Below the pieces are notes generated by a model, which was not told the origin of the DNA, did not search any database, and saw only the letters and a program-made list of their open reading frames with translations. A DNA stretch of 64,000 bases from Strigops habroptila (taxonomy: Eukaryota; Chordata; Aves; Psittaciformes; Psittacidae), in contig NC_044284.2 of the NCBI RefSeq assembly GCF_004027225.2, positions 13,248,501-13,312,500 of the forward strand. The letters run 5' to 3'. Positions 39,839-51,318 of the stretch are shown here, piece by piece. Position 1 is the first letter of the stretch. Each line of letters begins with the position of its first letter. The position numbers and the translations under genes were made by a program.

Positions 39839-40215
39839 CCGCTCCAGCAGGAAGGGACCAGCCAAGGACCTCCAGGGCTGGGCAGCTGTGGCTCCCGTCC
39901 CCGCCGGGGCTGCGGCCGGGAGGGCGGCAGTTCCCCCCCCCCGCTCCGGGGCAGGCGGCGCCGGCGGTCCGCACGGCGGGGGCGGCGGGGCGGGGAGCGC
40001 GGCGGCGGGGGGGCGGGCGCGGCGGCGGCGCTAGGGCCGCGCGTGGCGCGGGCCCGGAGGTGGGGTAGCTGCCACCGCCCCGCTCGCCGGCAGTCGCGGG
40101 GAGGTTGCTCCGAAGTGACGAGGAGGAGGCGCCGCCGCCCGAAGTTTGGCCGCGCCACCGGAGACCTCCGCGCCGCAGCCTCGGACAGGGGCGCGCTCCG
40201 CTCGCCCAGCGCCTC

Positions 40216-40260
40216 ATGCTGCGGCCGCCGGCGCCCCGAGCGGGGACACCCTCGCCCTGA
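40216..40260 (+). other. Upstream ORF 1 in predicted NTNG1 exon 1
   Basis: An ATG followed by 13 further codons and TGA, starting MLRPPAPR and ending GTPSP. It lies wholly inside the predicted leader. No peptide function is claimed; if transcribed it would be expected to tune initiation at the main start. Confidence 0.4.
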
Positions 40261-40325
40261 GCGGTGGTGGTTGCGGGCGGGGAGCCCCAGCGGGCAGCAC
40301 CTGCACCGCGCCCGCTTCCGCGGCA

Positions 40326-40469
40326 ATGATCTGCGCGCCCGCGCACCGCCCGCCGCCCCGCCGAGCGCCGGAGGAGAGCGGCAGCCCGCCCGCCCAGCAG
40401 CCCGTCCGCACCGCCGCTCACTGCCAGCCGCCCGCGCACCGCCAAACTTCGACGCCGACAAGTGCCTAG
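40326..40469 (+). other. Upstream ORF 2 in predicted NTNG1 exon 1
   Basis: An ATG in CGGCAATGA context opens 47 codons (beginning MICAPAHRPPPRR) and closes at 40469. The proline/arginine-rich composition reflects the GC content. Reported as a possible translational-control element only. Confidence 0.4.
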
Positions 40470-40555
40470 GGCCAGCGGCAGCCCCCGCCGAGACCTCGTG
40501 CCCCGCCGGCAACTTTCCCGGGGGGAAACACCCCCCGCCCGCCCCGCGGCGCCTC

Positions 40556-40606
40556 ATGCCGCCGCCGCCAAGGGCGCCTCGGCGGCTCCGCGCCGCCCCG
40601 CGGTGA
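40556..40606 (+). other. Upstream ORF 3 in predicted NTNG1 exon 1
   Basis: An ATG followed by 15 codons (MPPPPRAPRRLRAAPR) and TGA at 40604-40606, 20 bases before the splice donor. It does not run into the next exon. Confidence 0.4.
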
Positions 40607-41497
40607 GGCGAGCCCGTGCCCGCGCGGTGAGTACCGCCCGCAACCCCGCGCACCCCGGGGCGGGATGGGACGAAGGGCCCGTGCGGCGCGAAGCGGAGCT
40701 ACGCGTGTGTGGAGGGTGTGAGAGTACCGTTCTCCCCCGCAGAGGCGCGGACCGAAGGCGGATTGGCGCGGGCCGCGCGCCCCCTGCCGCCCGCGCGGAG
40801 CGGAGCGCGGCGCGGCCGGGCGGGGCGGTACCTGCGCGGCTGTCTCCTTCGCGGGAGCTGGAGCTCGGGCCGGGCCGCGGCGCGCAGGCGATGGGAGAGC
40901 CCTGGGGGGGGGGGGGCGTTCCTCAGGGCGGCACCCGCCCCGCAGCGCGGATTTTTCCGCGGGGGAGGAGCGAGGAAGATCAAAAGTCCCATATGACAGC
41001 GGGCGGGGCGGTGGCGGAGGGAATAGTCCCGCTGGCCGAGGAGCAGCAGACAGGTCGCTGATACTCAACCTGGAAACAGTTCCCTCCCTTGCATCGGAAA
41101 TTGCGGGCGGCTTTTCTAAACGCTGACATGCACACCCCGCACACCCCGAGCCCCTAAGGAAACCCCACGTAGCGGTGAGCAGCGCAGATCGGCCAAACCC
41201 GATAAAACTGATGCTTCTGCACTCTCAAAGTTGGTGCATGTGCGTTTTGGGCTTCTGTTGAATGTACTTTTATTGTTCTGCAATCAACTTTTCGATATTC
41301 TGGATCGGATGTGCTAGGAGCCAGCCTCACTTCTGCAGAGATGTTAGCAGAGACAGTGAGTGAAACAAACGGTGGAGATGCTTTTAAAGAGGGAATAAAT
41401 CACTGTCTTGCCTAAGGACAATGCGGTTGAGGATGAGAAGCTGTGGCCTGGGCAGCCTATCAAGGGGAGAAAACCACAGTAGAACTTACCCTGGCTT

Positions 41498-41560
41498 GGT
41501 TGTTTTGTTGTTTTATTTTTTTTTTTTGGTGTGCGGGGGTTTTGTTTTGTTGTGGTTTTT
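41498..41560. repeat. T/G-rich low-complexity tract
   Basis: About 60 bases almost wholly of T and G (TTTTGTTG units, a 12-T run, then GTGTGCGGGGG and TTTTG units). On the minus strand it is the A/C-rich class seen elsewhere in the window. Confidence 0.75.
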
Positions 41561-44500
41561 TAATTGGACAAAAATAAAGGTTGATTTCTGGCATATTTCT
41601 GGAGCTTTAAAGGATGTTTACCAGAGAGTTTCCAGCACTTAGTGGGAATATCCTCATAGAGTCCTGGACTTTGCCATCAACCCTCAGCCCTGTGACACTG
41701 ATGAGAAGTGGCACCAACTTTCTAGCTACGTATGTAAAATCTGGCAATAGTACAGAACAAATTCAGGTCTGGTAGGCATTCGTCTTCATTCAGTTCTGAG
41801 GCTGAGAACTTGCAGTTAGAAAGTCGTCAGCTTACACCACAACTTGAAAGCTTGGTGGTCCTTTACACTGGATACGCTGCCTGAGGAGCAGGTATTACCA
41901 TACTGAGTGAGAAAAAATAATTACCAAAAAACCTGGCATCTGCCCAAATGCTAACTTGGATTCTGAGAGGAAGAACTTGCAGAACAGATCGGTGTTAGGT
42001 ACAGAGATATTTAAGGCAATAAGCCACAACTATAAAGATTCTAGAGGAAAAACAGAAAGCAGCTCTGTACAAAATTTGAATAGCTGAAGTGCTTTTACTC
42101 TGTATGCTGACAGCTGATGATAGCTGGCAAGTAATGGCAGCAATAGTGTGAGGTTCATTCAGAAAAGAATGATGTGGGAAAACCAGAAGTATTTTAACTA
42201 TAGTGTCGAATCCCAGTATTTTGGTAGCAGAATGCTGTATTTTATTTCTCTTAGCCGATAGTATTGGACATTTTAAATTCCTCCTGAGGCAAAGAAATCT
42301 CTTTCTTGCTAATAGTTAAGTAAGCTAGATAAAAACAGAACCTAAACTTTGTTTAGAGTCCAAAGGCATCACAGCAATTGTTTATAATATTACTGTATTT
42401 CATACAAATATTGAAAGAAAGCGCTATACTGAATCATTAAATACAGGTTCCCTTCTTATTTGCATAGGTGAATAATTTTGCACTTATAAAAGGGGCTGAG
42501 TAATTGTTTTTTTTAAAATATCAGAGCTTTATCTGTACCAGGTTCTATAGTTGTCTGTGTGTAGCAAGGTATAAAACACTGGGGGGTTATTAGATGTCAG
42601 TTGCAGGTATGAGGATTAGTTCTGTTTTGCACTACACATTATTTCATATGTTCTAAACTGGCTTAAATAATTAATAGCTGGGAGTGGACACAAAGGATCT
42701 TTTTACTTGGGCTTGATTACATACACCTCAGCTGCTGAAGCCTTTAGGGGTACAAACTTGAAACATGTTTCCTTTGGGAGAAGCTGTTCTGCAGGCGCGG
42801 GTGTTGGGAGGTGACAGCCAGTATGCCATGCCTTGCTTCGTGATTTTAGCCGGTTCTCCTCAGGCTGCCATGCATTATAACTGGTTTTGGCACTCGCTCT
42901 TACTTGTGTGTGCTGGCAGCTACACTTTACCCAATGCATGGTCTGTGATCGCTTGTTATATTATTACCTCCTTCGCTTACCTGCTGTTTTGGCAGAGAGG
43001 AGAGCGGGAGCCCACCGTATGGTTCGCGCAGCGGCTCCAGCAGGGAGCTCGGGCAGGTATCCAGCCAACGCGGTTTGTGCGAAAGGAGTTATCTCGGGAA
43101 GAGGGTGGATTTTCTCTGTGATGGAAGGAGCAGAGGAGGAGTGTTTGCTAACAACCCCTGATGAGATCTTGAAGTTCTTCACTGGCACTAATTCTGCCAA
43201 AATGCATTTTAGCTGGTCTGTGAAGGGGTATCTGCGTCAGGCTGCAGAATTAAAATGCTGTGTGAGGTGTGGTTTAACCCACCTGGAAAGGGATGCATGT
43301 GCTCAGTGCTGCCATCACAGCTGGTTTTAGTTTGGGGTTAGCTGCGTGCCATTCTGTCAAGCAGCTATAACATGCACGATTGTGGCCTGTATGCCCAGCA
43401 CTTTGCAGATGGAGAGTTGTTCTGGGGGAAGGCAAAGGAAAAGCAAGAAGTGCTTTCAGCACTGTTGCCTCACCGGTACCTCCCACTCTTTTCCATATTG
43501 CAGCAGGCTATGGCACAAGGAAATATCCAAGGCCCAAAAACATCTATAGTTCATACTGCTGTTGCCCCACAAAGGGATGTCTCCAGGAGTGTGCTTTTGG
43601 AGGCTTTGCATACCATAAGCTAATGTCCTGCCAGCACTTCACCCTCAGTCAGTAAAGAACACTGTTCCCTGTTTGCCACCCCCATGGGCCCACCAAACCC
43701 CAGGGTGTGTGACGTAGCAGGGACCATGGGGTGCAGGGGTCGGGGCACCAGGCATTAGTTGTTCCCAATTTGTTGGACTGCTTTTTTGTAAGGTCAAACA
43801 TACAGGCATTACTGGGGATAAAAAACATCTCTTTGTGTTGTCCACAGCTAGAAGCTTAGCGCTGTGCAACTTGTACAGCTGTAAACTTCAGAAGTGTTAT
43901 TCTAAGCATTTTTTTTACAGAATGATTCAAATAGATATGTCCTTAGCAATAGAGCGCAGGAATGTAGAATGCGTATCGTGAGTGACTCTGCAGGAATAAA
44001 TATAAGCAAGAGAAATCATATAGCTCTATCAGAAAAAACCCTGCGCAGGATCCTTGATGTGCTTTGGTCAATATCTTTCCCTGTATCAATGTAAGCTCAT
44101 TAAAAGAAGATACTGCAGACTAACTGAGCCATGCTGTATTAGTTCTTGCCAAAGCTTGACATTTTTAATACATTAATAATATGTCTGTAATGTAATGGAA
44201 AACTATTAATCAGAACTGGTTATATGCCAGAAATTTAAGCTATAATTGGCTGCTTCTTGTCAGGAATGTCTGTTGTACACTGCTATATCTGCCTAATGCT
44301 CAGATGTCTTGCACTGCTCTGCACTTTTTCCTTGTCAGTGCACTAAATTCGATCGATGTTATAGTCTATAATTCTGTGTAACGACCATCATTATGACTGG
44401 CTTACTTTAATGAGAATTCGTTATATGGGAAGTATTTCAGTGCAGTGTGTTAAGGTAGTGGCTTTCTTCACATTATTTTAGTCCTGTCCAGTCCTGTTTA

Positions 44501-44830
44501 TTAGTGGGTCTGAGTCTCAGCAGTTATAAAATGTTACAGGTAACTGAAGAGCTAGCAAGGAAAATATTGAAAGAAAACATATCTGTTTTTTCCTGAATAT
44601 ACAGGCTTGTAGTCTAAAGATAATTAAACTCAGTAACTTCTTATTTGTACGCAGAAACATGATATTCACCTACTGTTTATTCCAGCTATAACCAAGCATT
44701 CTCCATTATAGAGTGTGTTTTGATTTGTCACAAATTTAAAAGAATTTGGCTCTTTTTTTAGCAGAGTCGTTGTTTCCCTTGTGTATATTAATTGTTCTAA
44801 GCTATGGGGTTTTGTTTGGTTGATTGGCTT

Positions 44831-44845
44831 CCCCCCCCCCCCCCC
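44831..44845. repeat. Poly(C) run of 15 bases
   Basis: Fifteen consecutive C residues in AT-rich intron sequence, preceded by a T/G-rich patch (GGGGTTTTGTTTGG). A run of this length is prone to polymerase slippage and can form an i-motif/G-quadruplex pair, and its length may be misread by sequencing. Confidence 0.9.
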
Positions 44846-45063
44846 TTCGAAATAGTAAAATACATTGGAAAGGACTAGAAGGAAAGAGTATGAGGTGTCT
44901 TTAGAATGACATGGAAAGTGTTCTCTGAATTACTGAATTCCAAGATAATAAGTAAACATTCCCACTGAAAACAAAAAGGAATGTAAGGTCACTACAAAAC
45001 CAGAGGTACTACACAGTGTGCTTCTTAAAAAGATTTAATTTAGATATTTCTGCTTTTGTGCAG

Positions 45064-45106
45064 AAAATTCAGATTTGAACTTAATAAAATTCAGATTTGA
45101 ACTTAA
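45064..45106. repeat. Tandem duplication, 22-bp unit, about two copies
   Basis: Adjacent copies at 45064-45085 and 45086-45106 share AAAATTCAGATTTGAACTTA and differ only at the end of the second unit. It is a recent local duplication in intron 1. Confidence 0.9.
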
Positions 45107-46723
45107 ATATGTGTGAACTAATTGAGAATTGTTATTGCATGGAAATTCAGATATTCTCTGCATATTCTGATAAAATATATGAGAGTTGTATGGTAACACT
45201 TGATAAAATGAATATAATGGAAAATTGCATTTACGTCCATACGGCAATTATTGTAAATTACTTTGCTATGGAAACACAATTCAACCATCTGTTGGCATTT
45301 CATAGTGTCTGTATTTTAGCTCAGTTTAAGATGAAGCATTATTTAAATACATGGGGAAGCTGTTTGCGAATAGCTAAGGAGCTCACCAAGTCACATACCA
45401 CTTCCCATGGTTTCAAGGTATAGAAGGGTTCATAACACTGAGCATAATTAAAAACTGGGGACAAGCAAAGTGGGCTGCAGAGAGTGGTGACTTACAGTTG
45501 TTTCTTAACATCTGTCTGATGGATTTGCTTAGATTTTATCATCCAGACAAAAAGAGTGCAGAGGTACTGCAGATGCTGGCTGGAATCCTCATCCCACAGA
45601 GAGCCCAGAACCCAGGCTCCCCATCCTCAGCTGGCATGGGCTGACACACAGCTCATGCCAGGCACATGCTGAGAGAAATGAGATGGAGTTCCTAGCCCTG
45701 ATTTCCCTTTTCTGTGTATAGGGTACTTACCCTGTCTGCAGTTTCCCTTATTCATAGTTTGTATTTTTACCTGTGTTTTTCAGCAAGTGTATATTTTAAG
45801 TAGTAATACCATCCTAGGATTTTATACCTGTGATAATATGATTGAGGTGATACAAACGAAGGGAATTTCTGGTTGCTTTTCTGAAGAGAGGAAAGGGGAT
45901 ATATCTGCTGTGAAATAAATACTGAGTACACAGGTACCCCCACCCTGAAACCTAGGAAAATAAAACGCAGAGTGGTAAGCATCCTTATAATAAACTACAA
46001 ATAAACTATTATCTTTATCAGTAGTTTATCCTCAATGTGATCAGTAAATCACAGTTCGAAGGGGAAAAAAAAAAATGTAAAGCTCTTCCAATGCTAATGA
46101 GAAATTTCAAGGAAACAGAAGTGTGCTTACAATATCTTTGTTACTCTTCCAAAAGCTCTTTTGGAGCTCGCTGAGGTCCTCTTGCCAAGATACCATCTGT
46201 ACGTGGTAGCCCTGATACCCATCTCTGTGTCACTTCAATAAAGGAGCCTTCCTGCTGCTGCCCCACGGCGCTGGGCTGCTTGCTCCCCTGACTGCCTGCC
46301 TGCATGATCTGGGCAATAGTTTGAGTTCAGTGTTTTGCTCTCTGGTTTTGCTGGGGTGAAAATACAGTTTTGGAAGCAGAAACTAGTAACTCACCTGGAA
46401 CATTATAAATCTGTCTTTGTTAGAGAATAGTTAAATCCTTCATGTCAAAGGACTTTTCGCTGTGAATGATTCTGGTAGTTTGTTCATTCTAGCACAGCAC
46501 CTATGGTAAAGGTTATCCATATTATAGCAGTTTGCTTTATATTGCATCAAACCTCCAAAATGTCAACATATCATATATTTTGTAATGCATTGATTCTTGG
46601 ACAATAACTCTAATTCTTATTGTTTCTAAAAGGGTGCTGGTGCCAGAAAAAAAGAATGATTGATGGGAAACAGACACCAGCCTGCAGACACTCATCCTTT
46701 TGCTTCACATACTGATTTATCAG

Positions 46724-47094
46724 TGCGTCTGGGCATCCCCTGCAAGCCCTGAATACGGAGGATCACTCAGGGTTATCGACAGTGTAGCTGAAGACCTGCA
46801 ACTTCACAAATTATTATCTGCTATTGGACATCTTTTACAAGAAGCCGTGACAGATAAATTATAAGACAAAGGACAATCACTGTGTTGCTGCGAAAGGTTG
46901 TCATCACGGTCTGGGTGGCTTCTACCAAAGTCTACAACTTAGCGAAGCAAACATCCAATCCTAATGCTTCATGTCTGAGTTGGAACCTATTTTATAAAAT
47001 ATATACATGTATATGTAAATATATGTATCATCTGTAGACTGCACCTACGCCAGTACTAAACGTCCTTACGAAGGTGACATAAAAGGATTTAGAA
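46724..47094 (+). other. NTNG1: 5' UTR part of NTNG1 exon 2
   Basis: This is the leader segment directly before the start codon, with the 5' border set by the preferred acceptor at 46723; 46633 or 46842 are alternatives. An in-frame TAA at 47080-47082 closes the reading frame upstream of the ATG, so translation cannot start further up in this frame. The last 135 bases carry several tiny upstream ORFs and an AT-rich stretch (about 46991-47030) built of ATATATACATGTATATG-like sequence. Confidence 0.45.
46971..47037 (+). other. Cluster of minimal uORFs before the NTNG1 start
   Basis: Four AUGs lie within 70 bases upstream of the true start. One at 46971 opens an 8-codon ORF (MSELEPIL, stop at 46995-46997). 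One at 47007 encodes MYM then TAA. One at 47013 is followed immediately by TAA, a bare start-stop element. One at 47023 encodes MYHL then TAG at 47037. A further one at 46964 (MLHV, TGA) lies just before. All close before 47095. Confidence 0.55.
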
Positions 47095-47340
47095 ATGTAT
47101 TTGTCAAGATTCCTGTCACTTCACGCCCTCTGGGTTACCGTATCCTCCATGATGCAGCACTACCCTTCCGTGTGGGGACACTATGATGTGTGTAAGACTC
47201 AGATTTACACAGAAGAAGGAAAAGTATGGGATTACATGGCCTGCCAGCCGGAAGCCAGAGACATGATCAAGTACGTAAAAGTGACTCTGGATCCCCCAGA
47301 CATAACATGTGGAGATCCTCCTGAGACTTTCTGTGCAATG
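47095..47340 (+). CDS. NTNG1: Netrin-G1, first coding exon (residues 1-82)
   Basis: Netrin-G1 is a GPI-anchored, laminin/netrin-related membrane protein of neurons that binds NGL-1 (LRRC4C) across the cleft and helps pattern circuits and synapses. The 82 codons are recognised as the netrin-G1 amino terminus: MYLSRFLSLHALWVTVSS, a hydrophobic signal peptide, then WGHYDVCKTQIYTEEGKVWD and DPPDITCGDPPETFCAM, the beginning of the laminin N-terminal domain. Cysteines are at 33, 50, 72 and 80. The ATG has G at -3 and T at +4, with an in-frame stop 15 bases upstream, so the start is secure. The exon ends ATG|GTAAGG at 47340/47341, a consensus donor in phase 0. Reading past it gives eight intronic codons and a stop. 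The remaining exons (rest of the laminin N-terminal domain, EGF-like repeats, GPI signal) lie beyond the window. Confidence 0.95.
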
Positions 47341-50300
47341 GTAAGGCATGCTTTTAATTTTCCTTAATTAGTGGGTACATATTTGTGATAGATGGCTTCA
47401 AAACGGAAGCCCTAGAGTGCACATGTAATTATCCAGGAAAATCTGCATCGTGTTCCGAATGTGAAAGGTTCTGCTGAACAAAATGCTGAGCAGTACATTA
47501 AGCTGGGCAATGAGATGTCCTACTTATGAGGACCTAACTTGACTTCATCTGAATTCAGTATCTCTCTGGGCTAACTTTTAATGACTTAAAAGAAAGCAGC
47601 GTAAAACTCCTCGTGCGCTAACCTGTAACTGGGGTGTGTTTGCCTGGACCACAAAAGACTTTAGTGAACTGGTTCCAATACAATCACCTGAAAGCATCAT
47701 AGTGTGGTGCAATATTCAGCATCATTTCCAAACATGACACCACTGTTAGAAACTCAAAGTGCAGAAGCTTAAAAAGCGGTGGTGGGAGCCTGGCTGGTGG
47801 AGCTTTTCCAGCAAGCCCAGGCAGCCACGGGCAGCACTGCTGGAGCATTGCTACTGCACATAGCAGGTATGTACCAGGAGATCCATATCTGCATGTGTGG
47901 ACACTGCATCAAGAAACACCTTCAGGCAGGGGCCAGCTCTGCCAGCTACTCACAGCTTTCTTCTTTAACTGAAACTGTAAGCATTCAAGCCAACTATAAG
48001 AGATCAAAGCAAAGCTACTTAATTTACATACTCCTAAAATTACAGACTAGTTTTGGAAATATTTGGCTTGGTAAATAATTGTACAAGTATGAGAAACCAG
48101 GCAGATATTGTATATATCGACATTTTAAAGCTGTGCTGATCCCAAGTGTTTGATAGATCGTGCTGTAAGAGGTCATTCAAGTTAAAGAACATCTTCAGCA
48201 TCTACATAACTTCTTTCTTCTCACAAACACAGAGAAATTATTTTCTTTGCCGTGGAATGTTTCTGCTAAATACTGAGTGGAAAATACAGTATTCCTTGAC
48301 TAGAAAATTTGTGTTTGAGATGCAAAACATATGTACTTAGATCTATTAATAAAGTACTGGAAGCTTACATCACGTTACCTACATAATTTAGATTTGAAAA
48401 CCCAGTGAGTTCTGGTAAGTGAGGTTATCATAATTGAGAAAAGTCTACAAGACATTAATTTGCCTGTGTACGAATCATCACTGGTGTGTGACAGCATCCC
48501 CACAGGAAAGAAATTGTCTTTTAAATGCCTTATGGCATAATTTTTAACCACTACTCATCTGTAAGGAGTTCAGGTTCAACCACACATACATTTAGGGCAT
48601 TACGTGTATGCACGCAGCTGCTTCCCACATACAGTAATAGCCACGTGATAAATTGCGGAGCTACGTGAATAAATTACATTCACTGTGAACCTTTGACTGC
48701 ACCACTTGCTCTCTGCCCAGTAATCCGTCTCTGCTGACATGGCTTGACACTCTAAACCTCAGAGCAGCTTCAAGCAGCCACTGTTTAAAAACAAATATAA
48801 GCAACGTACCCCACATAATATGGTCTTTTTTCTTTATCTTGAAAGGTATTTTCTCCCTCAGAATAGTAATTGCTGTGATTTAGCCCTCAACCAGTGATGT
48901 TTAGTAACTCACCATGCACTGAATAAGAAAAGTTGTTCTCTTAGCGCAAAAGAAACTGGCCAGCAAAATTTGTTTCTTCCTTTTAGTGCAGATAAACACT
49001 GCAGCAGTTCTTAAGTAATTTTTTAAGTTTCTGAAAGCCTTGGTTATCAGTCTAGTCTCTAGTTAGAACAATGATTTTTAACAAAAGACATTTAAAAAAC
49101 CAAATAAAATTGTATCAGAACTCCCCTGAAAATGTTTGACCTAGCAAGGTCCCTGATGCTGTGATGGGGAATGGAAATTTGCATGGGAATGACCTGAGGT
49201 TACAGCCGTACCTTGCTTGCTGCTTAAGCCCTTGAGATGCAGAAGGCCACCAGAATCCTAACACAAGAATTAGAGAAAGAGGAAGAACTGGGGAGAAGGA
49301 CAGTGCACATGAGGATCTGTATTTAGTGATGTGAACGTAGAGCGATTAACTCCTACATGATAAGCTGTTGTATTTGCTTTCAGTATAGAAGTATATTGTG
49401 CATAAACACTATATTCAGATATGCATTGGTAATGGCTTGACTTACTTGAAACATTAGGAAAGTGACAGAAATGCTTGATGTTCCTGAAGTACTGCACAGC
49501 AGCAGAGCACTCTGATTCCTAAAAATGCTTTATGTCTATCTCTACTACAGCTACATGTAGAAATTACATTTTTCCTTTCAAATGAGGTTTTACATATTTT
49601 AGGGCAGAGCCTTTGGCATTTCCCAGTGAGATCTTTTATTTTTGTATGCATTTTTAGCTTTAGAAATATAGTTAAGAAGATAGCAACGACATACTTGGAG
49701 AAGGTGGGCAGTGGGAAAGAGTGCATTCCTGTTAGGCATGTTCTTGCACTAAAAAAATCCCAGAATTAAATGACAGAAATCCAAAGGTTTCTTTTCAGCA
49801 TGGTAAAGTACTGAACTGACTTATACAAATGCTTGGGTTTATTGTTGTGAGTATTGGATTTTTTCACGCTAAACCTGTGTACCAGTGTTTTTGTTATTGA
49901 AATCAGGTCAGCAAGATCGGGGCCCTTTCAGATATCCTAACAATAAGGTATCAAAGAGCTGAGCCTGCTTCTGCAGTAATAGGAGGAGGAGGAAGTTGAA
50001 GCAGCCTCCTGTTTTGTTTCCATATCAGTTCTCTGATCAGGCATAGTAATTTTCTGTCCACCACATACTATATGGACTAAGATACTAGCTGTTGAGTTTG
50101 TGTCAGCTATTAGTGTAGTGTAGATTATATCCTTGAAACACAACAAGACTGAGAGTCCCAAGACCTGCTGGGAGATTATGGTAAAATCTAAGGTGGTCTG
50201 TGAAAGGGAGATGATAATAGTTTGGAATAACACACAGTGCAATTATGCGTTGCAATGCGTGCAAGCATACAATAGAGAGGAGATGGTTAGTAAAATTTGT

Positions 50301-51318
50301 CTCCTCCTTATTTCTGCATGTTCCCCATGGAATTAAATGTTCTTATGAGTCCATTATGAATATTTTACTCTGTGAGCTTGTTTAGTTGACAGACCAGATA
50401 ATGAGGTTTTGCACATTCAGATTTGTTGCAAAAAGCAGCACTCCTCTAGTTGGTAGCTAAACCTAATATGTGGCAGCTCACCACGTTTAAGTACCTCTGG
50501 GTCATCCCTCCAGGGCAGCATCCATAGGTATTACAGGGAACATGTAGGTGGAAAACTATCCCACTATAGCTTTTATGCAATCTATTCCGAATATAACATT
50601 ATAGTTTCTGGTGACATTCAGTATTGACAACTCATGAGATTATTCTGAAACCTCAAACCCCTGGAAACCTACTATTATGTAGAGTTTGAGCTTTCATTTA
50701 AACATCATCTTTATTTTCTTAGTCTTTCTGGTTGCAGAGAAAAGTTTGAAAATGAAATCAAGAAGCTCAAAAAGCAAAAGCCAAATAAATAGCCCTACAA
50801 ATTATTATTTGTTTAAAATGTCATCATCATTTTAGAAGTCACTCAGGTTTTTCAGGGCTTGGTAAAGGATTTAGCTTGAGAGGAGAGACAGAGGGAAGAA
50901 CCATATAAACAAATGAATGGCTTAGAGCAGTCAACATAGTGGTTTCTGGCTATGGAGTTGCTGATGTCTGTAAGGAGGATGTGGCAGCATCCTTCCCCAA
51001 CAGGTAGTACTTCCTCTGCCTGTGGGATAACCAGCCCCCAGCAGAGGGGGTTGACTGGTCACCTCTGGCTTCCCTGTGTGTTTTAAAGCAGTCTCTAACT
51101 GCATAGTGAGGCATGCACACTGGCAGACAATGCATGTCTGCTTTCTGTGGCATTCCTTCGAGGAAATTTGGCTGTCCTCTGTCAGTCACAGAGTTGACTG
51201 GATAATCACGACGTTTGAGCCAGCATGACCATTCCTGTGGGTTTGTAATTCATGAACTTTAAACATTTGGCGTTGGTAAGAGCGTGTCTGGCACCGTATG
51301 TTTACACTTAGTTGGCCT

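Larger units (their letters stand above)
39865..40626 (+). other. NTNG1: Predicted non-coding exon 1 of NTNG1 (5' UTR)
   Basis: The 3' border is supported by a near-perfect splice donor, GCG|GTGAGTACC, with the intron starting at 40627. The 5' border is inferred only from the TATA-like box and could be wrong by hundreds of bases or be one of many dispersed starts. The exon would contain three AUG-started upstream ORFs, all closing before the donor (40216-40260, 40326-40469, 40556-40606). NTNG1 in other vertebrates has its start codon in a later exon, which fits a non-coding first exon. Confidence 0.5.
39520..41120. promoter_or_regulatory. NTNG1: CpG island, putative NTNG1 promoter and first exon
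   Basis: A sharp 1.6-kb zone of very high GC and dense CpG stands out from AT-rich flanks; the densest part is about 39640-41060. It contains several GGGCGGGG-type Sp1/GC boxes (for example near 39980-39995, 40815 and 41000), G-run clusters able to form G-quadruplexes, and a 13-G run at 40904-40916. It lies 6-7 kb upstream of the first coding exon of NTNG1 on the same strand and contains a consensus splice donor at 40627. The obvious reading is that it is the NTNG1 promoter plus non-coding exon 1. Bidirectional transcription is possible and cannot be excluded. Confidence 0.85.
40627..46723 (+). other. NTNG1: NTNG1 intron 1 (predicted)
   Basis: The intron begins with GTGAGTACC at 40627. Candidate acceptors before the coding exon end at 46632 (TTGTTTCTAAAAG), 46723 (GATTTATCAG after a pyrimidine-rich stretch) and 46841 (TCTTTTACAAG). 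I favour 46723 for its CAG and longer pyrimidine tract, but this is undecided. The first 0.5 kb is the downstream half of the CpG island; the rest is AT-rich unique DNA. It holds a T/G-rich tract, an octamer motif at 42458-42465, a 15-C run, a 22-bp tandem duplication and a small cluster of overlapping plus-strand frames at 42.77-43.66 kb that look non-coding. Confidence 0.55.

Noticed and set aside
39661..40653. A 330-codon minus-strand frame, and several 100-220-codon frames on both strands, across the CpG island
   Set aside because: The island is so GC-rich that stop codons are rare in every frame. The translations are arginine/proline/alanine/glycine-rich low-complexity sequence, all frames are open at once, and many starts are not ATG.
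40462..41068. Two opposing frames of about 200 codons spanning the exon 1/intron 1 border
   Set aside because: These are composition artefacts of the CpG island; both strands are open over the same bases, and the predicted splice donor at 40627 cuts through them.
46140..46310. A possible LTR-like polyadenylation segment (TTCAATAAAGGAGCC in a GC-richer patch)
   Set aside because: Only a single AATAAA and a local GC rise support it. I could not find matching LTR ends, a primer-binding site or any gag/pol/env remnant nearby.
47341..47367. Extension of the NTNG1 frame past residue 82
   Set aside because: The eight extra codons come from reading through a consensus splice donor (ATG|GTAAGG) into the intron and do not match netrin-G1.
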